A DNA stretch of 48,025 nucleotides from Streptomyces amritsarensis. GTDB lineage: Bacteria; Actinomycetota; Actinomycetes; Streptomycetales; Streptomycetaceae. The notes under the pieces are model-generated. The model had not been told where the DNA came from. It ran no database searches and worked only from the letters and a program-made list of their open reading frames with translations. The stretch covers positions 12,716 through 60,740 of the forward strand of contig NZ_MQUR01000041.1 of NCBI RefSeq assembly GCF_001953875.1. The letters are read 5' to 3'. Positions 16,342-23,689 of the stretch are shown here, one piece after another (within the stretch, counting starts at the first letter, position 1; each line of letters starts with the position of its first letter). The translations under genes were made by a program, and so were the position numbers.

Positions 16342-16370
16342 ACACTGGCCGGGCCCCGAGCCTTCGTCAA
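16342..16370 (-). promoter_or_regulatory. Putative promoter of the 15-gene array
   Basis: On the minus strand a -35 box TTGACG (16365-16370) is separated by 17 bases from CAGTGT (16342-16347), a fair housekeeping-type -10. Transcription would start near 16335, leaving a leader of about 34 bases with GGAGGAA before the GTG. No convincing stress-sigma (GGGTAY) box was seen here. Confidence 0.5.
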
Positions 16371-16590
16371 AGCGCTGGCATGCGACTTCGTGAGGTAGCC
16401 GGGCAGCCGACCGGGGCACCTCAGGAAGTCGTTCGCGGAGGTCATGAAGTAGCCGCAGGACTAAGTGACTTCGGCCGAATCGGTGAACCATTTCGCGGGG
16501 CCCGCCCTAAGGTCTGGACGCGCCGTGAACCGCGGGCGCGCGAGCCGTGTTGCTGTGACGAGCATGAGCACGAGGAGAGGGACGGCGACG

Positions 16591-16863
16591 ATGACGATGG
16601 ACCTTTTGTGCACACACATCGATCAGATACGTCCGGTGAAGCCCACCGCGGTGGGCTGCGAGGAGTGCCTCGTCGCCGGCGACACGTGGGTGCACCTGAG
16701 GCTGTGCCTGAGCTGCGGACACGTCGGGTGCTGCGACTCGTCGAAGAACCGTCACGCCACCCGGCACTACCGCACCTCCGAGCATCCGATCGCGGCCTCC
16801 CACGAGCCGGGCGAGGACTGGGCCTGGTGCTACGCCGACAAGCTGATGCTGGACCCGGCATGA
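16591..16863 (+). CDS. UBP-type zinc finger protein
   Basis: A 90-residue protein that is almost entirely a UBP zinc finger, the fold that binds the ubiquitin C-terminus in eukaryotic deubiquitinases. Ligands are visible in LLCTHIDQI, GCEECLV, LRLCLSCGHVGCCDSS, NRHATRHY and SEHPI. GGAGAGG lies 10 bases before the ATG at 16591; an ATG at 16564 is an alternative. Bacteria of this group lack classical ubiquitin, so the ligand is unknown. It overlaps the next gene by 4 bases (ATGA), so the two products probably act together. TAAGGT at 16508-16513 is a possible -10 box. Confidence 0.9.
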   Translation: MTMDLLCTHIDQIRPVKPTAVGCEECLVAGDTWVHLRLCLSCGHVGCCDSSKNRHATRHYRTSEHPIAASHEPGEDWAWCYADKLMLDPA

Positions 16864-18605
16864 GCACGGCCCGGGAGAGCTCCCCCGCACCCGCCGCCCC
16901 TGCCGCGGCCGCAACCTCGTCCGCGGCCGCCGCCGAGCGCGCGGAGAGCCGCAAGCCGGTGATCCTGGCCGTCGACGACGACCCGCAGGTGCTGCGGGCC
17001 GTCCGCCGCGACCTGCGCAGCGCCTACGGCGACCGCTACCGGGTCCTCGGGGCCTCCTCGGCCGCCGACGCCCTGAAGATCCTCGACTCCCTCGACGAGC
17101 GCGGCCACGATCCGGCGCTGTTCCTCGTGGACCAGCGCATGCCGGACGTCACCGGCGTCGAGTTCCTGCTGGAGGCGGTCAGCCGCTTCCCGGACGCCCG
17201 CCGGGTGCTGCTGACCGCGTACGCCGAGACCGACGCGGCGATCACCGCGATCAACCGGGTCCGGCTGGACTACTACCTGCTCAAGCCCTGGGACCCGCCG
17301 CACGAGCGGCTCTTCCCCGTCCTGGACGACCTGCTCTCGGACTGGCTGGCGACCTACCGCCCCGCCTACGACGGGATCATCGTCGCCGGCCACCTGGTCT
17401 CCCCCGGCACCCACGCCGTACGGGACTTCTTCACCCGCAACGGCCAGCCGTTCCGCTTCCTCAACGTCGAGCGGGACCCGGAGGCGCTGACCCTCATCGC
17501 CGCCCAGCCCGACGGCGCCCTGCCGCTGGTCCGCTTCCCGGACGGGTCGGTGCTCTCGGCGCCGACCGACACCCAGCTCGCCCAGCGCCTGGGCCTGGCC
17601 ACCACCGCCTCGCGCCCGCACTACGAGTGCGTCATCGTCGGCGCGGGCCCGGCGGGCCTGGCGGCCGGCGTCTACTCGGCGTCCGAGGGCCTGTCCACCC
17701 TGATGCTGGACTCCCGCGCCCCGGGCGGCCAGGCCGGCACCTCCAGCCTGATCGAGAACTACCTCGGCTTCCCCTCGGGTCTCTCGGGCGGCGACCTGAC
17801 GCGCCGTGCGACCATCCAGGCCTCCCGGTTCGGCGCCGAGATCCTGCACCCGGTGGAGGTGGTCTCGCTGACCCGCGACGACCCCGCGAAGATCCTCACC
17901 CTCGCCGACGGCACGGAGATCTCCGCCGAGACGGTCCTGCTCGCGACCGGCGTCTCGTACAACCGGCTCGACGCCCCGGGCGCCGAGCGCTTCGAGGGCG
18001 CCGGCCTCTACTACGGCGCGGCGACCACCGAGAGCTCGGCCTGCATCTCCCAGCACGTCTTCATCGTCGGCGGCGCCAACTCGGCGGGGCAGGCCGCCGT
18101 GCACTTCGCGAAGTACGCCGCCCGCGTGACGGTCCTGGTCCGCGCGTCCTCCCTGGACGCGAGCATGTCCCGCTACCTCGTCGACGAGATCGAGCGCACC
18201 CCGAACATCGAGGTCAGGGTGCGCACCACGGTGGTCCGGCTGGACGGCGAGGAGCACCTGGAGCGGCTGACCCTCCACGATGCGGAGTCGGGCCGGGACA
18301 CCGAGGTCCCGGCGCGCTTCATGTTCACCTTCATCGGGGCCCGCCCGCACACCGACTGGCTCGCGGGCGTCGTCGAGCGGGACGAGTACGGCTTCGTCCT
18401 CACCGGGTCGGACCTGATCGCGAACGGCGGCGAGCTCCCGGCCGAGTGGAGCCTGGAACGCGCCCCCTACCCCCTGGAGACGAGCGTGCCCGGCGTCTTC
18501 GCGGCGGGCGACGTCCGCGCCCACTCGGTCAAACGGGTGGCGTCGGGCGTGGGCGAGGGGGCGATGGCCGTCTCACTGATCCACCGCTACCGCTCGATGG
18601 GCTGA
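16860..18605 (+). CDS. Receiver domain fused to a thioredoxin-reductase-like FAD oxidoreductase
   Basis: A 581-residue fusion. After an Ala-rich leader (1-30), a complete receiver domain runs to about residue 160: acidic DDD (40-41), phospho-acceptor Asp91 in LFLVDQRMP, Thr119 and Lys142 in LLKPWD. A thioredoxin-like segment follows (about 170-255, IIVAGHLVSPGTHAVRDFF). The rest is a thioredoxin-reductase-type module with FAD site VIVGAGPAGLAAGVYSA and NADPH site FIVGGANSAGQAA. The redox CxxC expected before the NADPH site is replaced by AATTES, so it is probably not a classical thioredoxin reductase. It overlaps the zinc-finger gene by 4 bases. Confidence 0.92.
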   Translation: MSTARESSPAPAAPAAAATSSAAAAERAESRKPVILAVDDDPQVLRAVRRDLRSAYGDRYRVLGASSAADALKILDSLDERGHDPALFLVDQRMPDVTGVEFLLEAVSRFPDARRVLLTAYAETDAAITAINRVRLDYYLLKPWDPPHERLFPVLDDLLSDWLATYRPAYDGIIVAGHLVSPGTHAVRDFFTRNGQPFRFLNVERDPEALTLIAAQPDGALPLVRFPDGSVLSAPTDTQLAQRLGLATTASRPHYECVIVGAGPAGLAAGVYSASEGLSTLMLDSRAPGGQAGTSSLIENYLGFPSGLSGGDLTRRATIQASRFGAEILHPVEVVSLTRDDPAKILTLADGTEISAETVLLATGVSYNRLDAPGAERFEGAGLYYGAATTESSACISQHVFIVGGANSAGQAAVHFAKYAARVTVLVRASSLDASMSRYLVDEIERTPNIEVRVRTTVVRLDGEEHLERLTLHDAESGRDTEVPARFMFTFIGARPHTDWLAGVVERDEYGFVLTGSDLIANGGELPAEWSLERAPYPLETSVPGVFAAGDVRAHSVKRVASGVGEGAMAVSLIHRYRSMG

Positions 18606-18612
18606 GAGCGAA

Positions 18613-18642
18613 CGCTGTGCCCTTGTGATCAAGGGCACAGCG
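18613..18642 (+). terminator. Terminator hairpin after the receiver/oxidoreductase gene
   Basis: A perfect 12-bp stem (arms 18613-18624 and 18631-18642) with a 6-base loop begins 8 bases after the stop codon. It ends only 17 bases before the next start codon, which leaves little room for a leader on that gene. Confidence 0.7.
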
Positions 18643-18659
18643 GATGCAACGTTGATTAC

Positions 18660-19169
18660 ATGATTACAGCCGAACAGAGCGAACAGCTCCGCGGGTGGTT
18701 CGCCGAGCGCCTGCCGGTGGACGTCTACGAGGCCCTGGACTCGGTCACCGTCGACCGCGAGGAGATCACGGTCGTCGGCGTCATCCCGGCATCCGAGTCG
18801 GTCGGGGAGTTCCGGATACGCACCCGCGAACAGCGCATGGAAGTGGCCCGCGAGGCCGAGGAGCTCTACCGCCGCAAGGTCGCCTGGGGCGTACGGGTGG
18901 GGGACGAGACGACCCTCTTCACCCACCTCGCCGTCCCCGTCATGACCCGTCTGCGCCAGTCCGAGCGCCAGGTCCTCGACACTCTGGTCGCCGGCGGCGT
19001 GGCCCGCAGCCGGGCCGACGCACTGGCCTGGTGTGTCCGCCTGGTCGGGCGCAACACCGACAGCTGGCTGACGGATCTGCGCGACTCCCTGGACCGGGTC
19101 GGCCGGGTCCGCGCGCAGGGCCCCGACGTCTCCGGCCCGACCGACTCCATGAAGTCCGGGTCCGAATGA
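18660..19169 (+). CDS. Conserved actinobacterial protein of unknown function
   Basis: A 169-residue soluble protein I do not recognise. It starts MITAEQSEQLRGWFAERLP, has a beta-rich middle (EEITVVGVIPASE, GEFRIRTREQR), a charged helix (RMEVAREAEELYRRKVAWG) and a C-terminal helical part (VLDTLVAGGVARSRADALAWCVRLVG) that resembles a ribbon-helix-helix or short helical dimerisation motif. No ribosome binding site precedes the ATG, and a terminator ends 17 bases upstream, so translation may be leaderless. The C-terminal 20 residues look disordered. Confidence 0.7.
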   Translation: MITAEQSEQLRGWFAERLPVDVYEALDSVTVDREEITVVGVIPASESVGEFRIRTREQRMEVAREAEELYRRKVAWGVRVGDETTLFTHLAVPVMTRLRQSERQVLDTLVAGGVARSRADALAWCVRLVGRNTDSWLTDLRDSLDRVGRVRAQGPDVSGPTDSMKSGSE

Positions 19170-19241
19170 CGAATCCGCCCCACGGCGCCGTGTGATCGCG
19201 TAAGGCTGGCCGAGACCTACACCCAGGGAGAGGTACGCACC

Positions 19242-19571
19242 ATGACGACCACCGTCGAATACATCCGCTACCGGATCGCATTGGACGACCAGCAGGCCTT
19301 CGAGGACGCGTACGCCCGGGCGGCCGAGTCCCTGGCCGCCTCACCCGAGTGCATCGACTACGAACTGGCCCGGTGCGAGGAGGAGAAGGAGCGCTACATC
19401 CTCCGGATCCGCTGGACCTCGATCGAGGCCCATCTGGGAGGCTTCCGCAAGGGGGAGCACTTCCCTGCCTTCTTCGCCGCGATCCGCCCCTACGTGACGG
19501 CCATCGAGGAGATGCAGCACTACCTCGTGACGGGCGTCGTGGGCACGGGAAAGGGCGCCGGTCAGCGATGA
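19242..19571 (+). CDS. Antibiotic biosynthesis monooxygenase-like (quinol monooxygenase) protein
   Basis: A 109-residue ABM ferredoxin-like protein: YIRYRIALDDQQAFEDAYARAAESLAASPECIDYELARCEE and YILRIRWTSIEAHLGGFRKGEHFPAFF. Family members are cofactor-free monooxygenases or haem-degrading enzymes that act as small dimers. GGGAGAGG precedes the ATG. It overlaps the truncated haemoglobin gene by 4 bases, which suggests a joint role in oxygen or NO/redox chemistry. Confidence 0.87.
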   Translation: MTTTVEYIRYRIALDDQQAFEDAYARAAESLAASPECIDYELARCEEEKERYILRIRWTSIEAHLGGFRKGEHFPAFFAAIRPYVTAIEEMQHYLVTGVVGTGKGAGQR

Positions 19572-20038
19572 GCACCACACCGACCATCTACGAGTGGATG
19601 GGCGGGGCGGAGGCGATGAACCGCCTCACCGACGCCTTCTACGCCCACGCCCTCCAGGACGAGGTCCTGGCCCCGGTGTTCGCGGGCATGGACGCGGAGC
19701 ACCCCCGGCACGTCGCGGTCTGGCTGTCGGAGGTCTTCGGCGGCCCGGCGGACTACACCGACCACCACGGCGGCCACCAGCACATGGCCACCAAGCACCT
19801 GGGCCGGGCCATCACCGAGCGGCAGCGCCGCCGCTGGGTGGACCTGCTCATGGACACGGCCGACGAGGTCGGCCTCCCGACGGACCCCGAGTTCCGCGGG
19901 GTCTTCGCCTACTACATCGAGTGGGGCACCCGCATGGCCCTGATCTACTCCGGCCCCAACCCCCCGCCGGTCGACGCGGCCAAGATCCCCGTCTGGTCCT
20001 GGGGCCAGACCCCGCCCTGGATCCCGAAGGCGGACTGA
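19568..20038 (+). CDS. Truncated haemoglobin (group II-like)
   Basis: A 156-residue truncated globin. It starts at an ATG overlapping the monooxygenase stop (ATGA). Features are TIYEWMGGAEAMNRLTDAFYAHAL (helices A-B), the conserved FGGPADYTDHHGGHQHMATKHLG with the proximal His, and RRWVDLLMDTADEVGL with the group II Trp at G8. The extended C-terminus VWSWGQTPPWIPKAD is Pro/Trp-rich. Group II globins bind oxygen and NO and give NO or peroxide resistance. It is a little longer than the usual 130 or so residues. Confidence 0.92.
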   Translation: MSTTPTIYEWMGGAEAMNRLTDAFYAHALQDEVLAPVFAGMDAEHPRHVAVWLSEVFGGPADYTDHHGGHQHMATKHLGRAITERQRRRWVDLLMDTADEVGLPTDPEFRGVFAYYIEWGTRMALIYSGPNPPPVDAAKIPVWSWGQTPPWIPKAD

Positions 20039-20102
20039 GGACGACGGAACGGGACGGCGGGCAAGCCGAGCCCCCGTCCAGGGCCGGGGCGAAGCCGCGC
20101 GC

Positions 20103-20305
20103 CCTCAGCCCCGCGCACCACTCGGCCCGACCGGCGCTTGAGGCCCGGGGGGCCGACGGTCCGGGGCCCGGGGCTGAGCCCCGGGCTCTCAGCCCCGCCG
20201 CACCGTCCAGCCCGGCCGGCGCTTGAGGCCCGTGCCCCCGGGGGCAAGGGGGCCGGGGGGCGGCCGGGGCGAAGCCCCGCTCTCAGCCCCGCCGGCGCTT
20301 GAGGC
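20103..20305. repeat. Three-copy GC-rich interspersed repeat
   Basis: A CCGGCGCTTGAGGC core occurs three times (20131-20144, 20216-20229, 20292-20305), each preceded by a CTCAGCCCCGC box and followed by inverted GC-rich stems. It fills the 244-base gap after the globin gene and continues into the 3' end of the barstar gene. I recall similar imperfect palindromic repeats between genes across Streptomyces chromosomes; they probably also act as bidirectional terminators. Confidence 0.85.
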
Positions 20306-20735
20306 GCGGGGTCCGGGGTGGAGCCCCGGCGGCCGGCCCGCGCCCGGACTTTGGCGTCGGCTCCGGCTCGGCCAGCAGCACCGTGAGCCCCGGCTCCCCG
20401 TCCTGCCGCCCCCGCCAGAAGTCCACGGCCTCCTCCAGCACCTCCACGAAGGTCTCCCACTCCGCAGGCCGCGCCCCCGCGTACCCCTGCCACGAGGTCA
20501 CCGCGACCAGCCGCCCCGCGGCCCCCGCGTCCGGCAGCCAGGACAGGTCCTTCAGGACATCGGCCAGCGCGTCCCAGTTCCCGCCGAACCACTCCGGCAG
20601 CCGCAGCGCGGCTCCGCACCGGCCCATCAGCCCGGCCTGGTCCCGTACGCCGTCCAGGTCCAGCCGTACGGCCGTCCGGCCCGCGGCCTCGGCGGCGGCG
20701 AGCGCCGGAGCGAGCGGCTGCGGGTACAGGGTCAT
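20283..20735 (-). CDS. Barstar-family RNase inhibitor
   Basis: A 150-residue protein whose first 115 or so residues are barstar-like: RTAVRLDLDGVRDQAGLMGRCGAALRLPEWFGGNWDALADVLKDLSWLP includes the conserved FGxNWDAL motif that fills the RNase active site. It would act in the cytoplasm as immunity for the ribonuclease encoded immediately upstream, whose stop it overlaps by 4 bases (ATGA). The last 35 residues are Pro/Arg-rich, and the final RLKRRRG is encoded by a copy of the genome repeat, so the original C-terminus has probably been replaced or extended. Confidence 0.9.
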   Translation of the reverse strand: MTLYPQPLAPALAAAEAAGRTAVRLDLDGVRDQAGLMGRCGAALRLPEWFGGNWDALADVLKDLSWLPDAGAAGRLVAVTSWQGYAGARPAEWETFVEVLEEAVDFWRGRQDGEPGLTVLLAEPEPTPKSGRGPAAGAPPRTPRLKRRRG

Positions 20736-21193
20736 CGGAGAACCGCCTTGAAGGTCTGGTAGTGGTCGTCCGTGTAGTAGAACTCCCCGCCCCCACCCGT
20801 CACGATCCGCCGGGCCCCGCGGTCCCGCTCCCCCCGCGTGCGCACCGTGAACTCGTGGTAGTAGCCGCGCTTCTGGCGCGGCAGGACCTTCTCGAAGTTC
20901 CCGAAGACGGTGCCGTCCTGCCGGTACGGGTACGGGCCGCCCCTGTCGACGAGCGCGAGGACGTCCCGCGCCTCCCGCGGCAGCGCGCCGACCCGTACGA
21001 CGGCCATCCCGCGCGCCCAGTCCGCAACCGCGTCGGGCACGGCGCTGGGAGCCGTACTGAGCTCGGTGCTGCCGCCGGCGACGGCGGGGCCGGGTTTCTG
21101 CGCACCACATCCCGCCGTCGCGACGAGCGCGACACAGAGGAACACAGCCCCCAGTGAACACACCAACCATCGGGGCACGTTCCGGAAGATCAT
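20732..21193 (-). CDS. Exported RNase Sa/barnase-like guanyl ribonuclease
   Basis: A 153-residue protein with an N-terminal signal (LVCSLGAVFLCVALVATAGC, possible lipobox Cys29) and a C-terminal microbial RNase domain (about 65-153). By alignment to RNase Sa from memory, catalytic Glu114 (YYHEFTV), Arg125, Arg129 and His144 (DDHYQTF) are all kept, as is GPYPYRQDGTVFGN. The mature domain has no cysteine, so the single disulfide of RNase Sa is missing. The linker (30-60) is Pro/Ser/Ala-rich, fitting a membrane-anchored or secreted toxin. It overlaps the barstar gene by 4 bases. No good ribosome binding site is seen. Confidence 0.92.
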   Translation of the reverse strand: MIFRNVPRWLVCSLGAVFLCVALVATAGCGAQKPGPAVAGGSTELSTAPSAVPDAVADWARGMAVVRVGALPREARDVLALVDRGGPYPYRQDGTVFGNFEKVLPRQKRGYYHEFTVRTRGERDRGARRIVTGGGGEFYYTDDHYQTFKAVLR

Positions 21194-21242
21194 GCGCCGA
21201 TGGTGTCAAATATCCGATTCGCCCGCGAATCGCTCGGTCGCG

Positions 21243-21464
21243 TCAGAGCGCGGCCATCTTGCTGTAGGGGCTCAGGATGCGCTTCTGGACCGAGCCGAAG
21301 TCGACGAGAACGGCGATCCCCTCCTCGATTCCGACGACACGGCCGAGGCCGTGCTCGTCGTGAGTGACCCGATCGCCGACGCTGAACTGCCGGATGGGCT
21401 GTTCCACGGGGGCTTTGAACGGGCTGGACGGCAAATGGCGGCGAGGAACTGCTGATTTTGTCAT
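21243..21464 (-). CDS. Small CarD/Tudor-like protein
   Basis: A 73-residue protein. The C-terminal part FSVGDRVTHDEHGLGRVVGIEEGIAVLVDFGSVQKRIL is a small SH3/Tudor-like barrel of the type found at the N-terminus of CarD and the C-terminus of UvrD/PcrA helicases, where it contacts RNA polymerase. The first 25 residues are basic and probably disordered. The ATG at 21464 fits; further upstream the frame is low-complexity. A role in RNA polymerase binding is inference from fold. Confidence 0.75.
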   Translation of the reverse strand: MTKSAVPRRHLPSSPFKAPVEQPIRQFSVGDRVTHDEHGLGRVVGIEEGIAVLVDFGSVQKRILSPYSKMAAL

Positions 21465-21669
21465 TGGATTCAGTATGCGCCCCGCGGGCCGCCGCGCGGC
21501 GACCCTTCGGATCTCGATCCGGGCACCATCCGCCCCACCGGCCCTCCGCGGCCTGTGCATCGCCCGCGCCGAACCCGCCCCGGATCGCACACGGGAGCGA
21601 CGACGCGGGGCGACACGGGCCCCCGGGCCGCGCCCCTCCGTACGCGGCGCGGGACCCGGCCGAGGGGGC

Positions 21670-22695
21670 CTACAGGTCGTCCGGGTCGGCCCGGTCCAGT
21701 GCCGGCCGCAGCCCCGGAGCCGACTCGGTCAGCAGGTAGTCGGCGACGGCCGTGTCCGTGACCAGGCTGGTCACCAGCCCCGACCGCAGCACCGCGCCGA
21801 TCGCGGAGGCCTTGCGCAGCCCGCCCGCGATCGCCACGACCTCGGGGATCCGGCGCAGCCGGTCCGCCTCGACCGTGATGCACCTCTCGCCGAGGTCCCG
21901 GCCGACCCGCCGGCCCTCGGCGTCGAAGAGGTGTGCGGACATCTCCGCCGCGACGCCGAGGGAGGCGTAGTGGGCCCGCTCCTCGTCCGTCAGCATGTCG
22001 TGGACGGTCGAGATGCCCGGCTCCCACGAGCCGATGGAGACGGCCGCGACCGTCACCTTGTCGAAGTAGTCGAAGGCGCGGGCGATCCCGGTCTGGCTGC
22101 GCAGCGCGGCCGCGGTCGCCGGGTCGGGCAGCAGCATGGGCGCGTAGATCGGGTGCGCGTCGCCGCCCGACACCTGCGCGGCCCTGCGTACGGCCTCCAC
22201 CGATCCGCGCTCCGCGGTCCCCGCGTCGTACACGCCGGTCAGCTGGACCACGGTGCACTGCGGCAGGCGGTGCAGGGAGGCGGCCATGTGGATGGTGGAC
22301 CGGCCCCACGCGAGGCCCAGCACGTCACCTTCACTGACGAGTTCACCCAGCAGGTCGGCGGCGACGGCACCCAGGTTCTCCGGGTCCGGGGCGTCCTCGG
22401 TGGCGTCGGCCGGCGACTCCACCACGACGGCGTGCCGGAGCCCGTACCGGGCCCGGAGCGCGTCCGACCGCTCCGCGTCGAGCTCGGCCGGGACCCGGAT
22501 CTCGATGCGCACGAGGTCGCGTTCGAGGGCGGTTTCCAGGACCCGGGCCACCTTGAAGCGGCTCACGCCGAACTCCTCGGCGATCTGGATCTTGGACTTG
22601 CCCTCCAGGTAGAAGCGGCGCGCCATGGCCGCCGCCTGCACCAGCTCCGCGGGTCCCATCCGCAGGGCTGACCGTCCCGCCGACATTGCAGACAC
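21670..22695 (-). CDS. SorC/DeoR-type sugar-binding transcriptional regulator
   Basis: About 341 residues. The N-terminal helix-turn-helix is ARRFYLEGKSKIQIAEEFGVSRFKVARVLETAL, followed by a SorC sugar-phosphate isomerase-like effector domain: GLAWGRSTIHMAASL and ITVEADRLRRIPEVVAIAGGLRKASAIGAVLRSGL. Family members sense phosphorylated sugars. The GTG at 22695 is preferred because GAGGAG sits 6 bases ahead; a GTG at 22719 is an alternative and lies in the upstream repeat. It is divergent in sequence from other regulators here and directly downstream of rpe, suggesting control of a pentose or sugar-phosphate pathway. Confidence 0.88.
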   Translation of the reverse strand: MSAMSAGRSALRMGPAELVQAAAMARRFYLEGKSKIQIAEEFGVSRFKVARVLETALERDLVRIEIRVPAELDAERSDALRARYGLRHAVVVESPADATEDAPDPENLGAVAADLLGELVSEGDVLGLAWGRSTIHMAASLHRLPQCTVVQLTGVYDAGTAERGSVEAVRRAAQVSGGDAHPIYAPMLLPDPATAAALRSQTGIARAFDYFDKVTVAAVSIGSWEPGISTVHDMLTDEERAHYASLGVAAEMSAHLFDAEGRRVGRDLGERCITVEADRLRRIPEVVAIAGGLRKASAIGAVLRSGLVTSLVTDTAVADYLLTESAPGLRPALDRADPDDL

Positions 22696-22712
22696 CGCGT
22701 TCTCCTCACTGC

Positions 22713-22813
22713 TGTTCACACTCTCGTGTTCACACTCTCGACTCGTCGTTCATCCTGTCAGATCCGACGGCCGTTGATCAGCCTGGACAGCTCCCGTTCA
22801 CCGAGCTGTTCAT
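22713..22813. promoter_or_regulatory. GTTCA repeat array upstream of the SorC-type regulator
   Basis: Five GTTCA(C/T) motifs lie within 100 bases (starting at 22714, 22728, 22748, 22796 and 22808). The first two are inside a perfect 14-base tandem repeat (22713-22726, 22727-22740). CGTTGAT at 22772 and ATCAACG at 22812 form an inverted pair. This is where the regulator's promoter must be, so autoregulation is likely; this is inference. Confidence 0.55.
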
Positions 22814-22824
22814 CAACGCTCGGC

Positions 22825-23511
22825 TCAGTGGTCGCAAGCCCACGGCGCCGCCGCGATCGCCGCACCCGCCTGGTCACGCAGCGTGCGGACGGCGGCCCCC
22901 GGATCGACCGCCCCGTAGACCGCGCTGCCCGCCACGAAGACGTCCGCGCCGGCCTCGGCGCAGCGCTCGATGGTCGAGGCCGATACCCCGCCGTCGACCT
23001 GCAGCCACAGCTCCAGACCGTGCTTGGCGATCAGCTCCCGGGTACGGCGGATCTTGGGGAGCATGATGTCCAGAAAGGGCTGGCCGCCGAAGCCGGGCTC
23101 GACAGTCATGATCAGCAGCATGTCGAGCTCGGGGAGGATGTCCTCGTACTGCTCGATCGGCGTCGCGGGCTTGAGCGCCATGGACGCCCGCGCCCCCTTC
23201 GCCCGGATCTCCCGCGCGAGGCGCACGGGCGCCGCCGCGGCCTCGGCGTGGAAGGTGACCGATCCCGCACCGGCCTCCACGTACTGCGGCGCCCAGCGGT
23301 CCGGGTTCTCGATCATCAGGTGCAGGTCCAGCGGGATGTCCGTGGCCCGGCTCAAGGACTCCACGACCGGCATGCCGAGGGTGAGGTTCGGGACGAAGTG
23401 GTTGTCCATGACGTCGACATGCAGCCAGTCGGCCCCCTCGACGGCCTTCGCCTCCTCGGCGAGACGGGCGAAGTCGGCGGACAGGATGCTGGGATAAATC
23501 TGAGCGGCCAT
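22825..23511 (-). CDS. rpe: Ribulose-phosphate 3-epimerase
   Basis: A 228-residue TIM-barrel enzyme that interconverts ribulose 5-phosphate and xylulose 5-phosphate in the pentose phosphate pathway. Motifs: IYPSILSADF, WLHVDVMDNHFVPNLTLG, LDLHLMIENP, LIMTVEPGFGGQPF and LQVDGGVSASTI, including the metal-binding His and Asp residues. Length matches the family. The open frame extends upstream but the ATG at 23511 gives the normal N-terminus. About 130 bases downstream lies the SorC-type regulator on the same strand. Confidence 0.96.
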   Translation of the reverse strand: MAAQIYPSILSADFARLAEEAKAVEGADWLHVDVMDNHFVPNLTLGMPVVESLSRATDIPLDLHLMIENPDRWAPQYVEAGAGSVTFHAEAAAAPVRLAREIRAKGARASMALKPATPIEQYEDILPELDMLLIMTVEPGFGGQPFLDIMLPKIRRTRELIAKHGLELWLQVDGGVSASTIERCAEAGADVFVAGSAVYGAVDPGAAVRTLRDQAGAAIAAAPWACDH

Positions 23512-23689
23512 GCCCCAAGCCTGCCATGCCTGCGGCCGGTTCCGGCCACGACCCCGCAAGTCGAAGATCCCGTAGCGACGCTTAAGTAACCGCGCAGGAC
23601 AATTAACCTTCTCTTGCAATGAGCTCGGCGCGGTTCCGTCCATGACACCGTCGCCGCGCCTCCCCCGGCCGGCGGCACCGGCTGCCGTG

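Noticed and set aside
16302..16590. Stress-sigma (GGGTAY) promoter for the 15-gene array
   Set aside because: No GTACCC/ATACCC on the plus strand at a suitable distance; the TTGACG/CAGTGT pair is better.
13779..16859. A long plus-strand frame running into the receiver/oxidoreductase gene
   Set aside because: The part before 16860 is antisense to the ThDP and DJ-1 genes and has Arg/Gly/Val-rich composition. The true gene starts at the ATGA overlap with the zinc-finger gene.
20103..20305. CRISPR-like array
   Set aside because: Only three copies of a short GC-rich core with unequal spacing and internal palindromes; no cas genes. It fits interspersed genomic repeats.
21465..21669. Coding extension upstream of the CarD/Tudor-like gene
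   Set aside because: The in-frame sequence is Arg/Ala/Gly-rich without motif, and the ATG at 21464 gives a compact domain.
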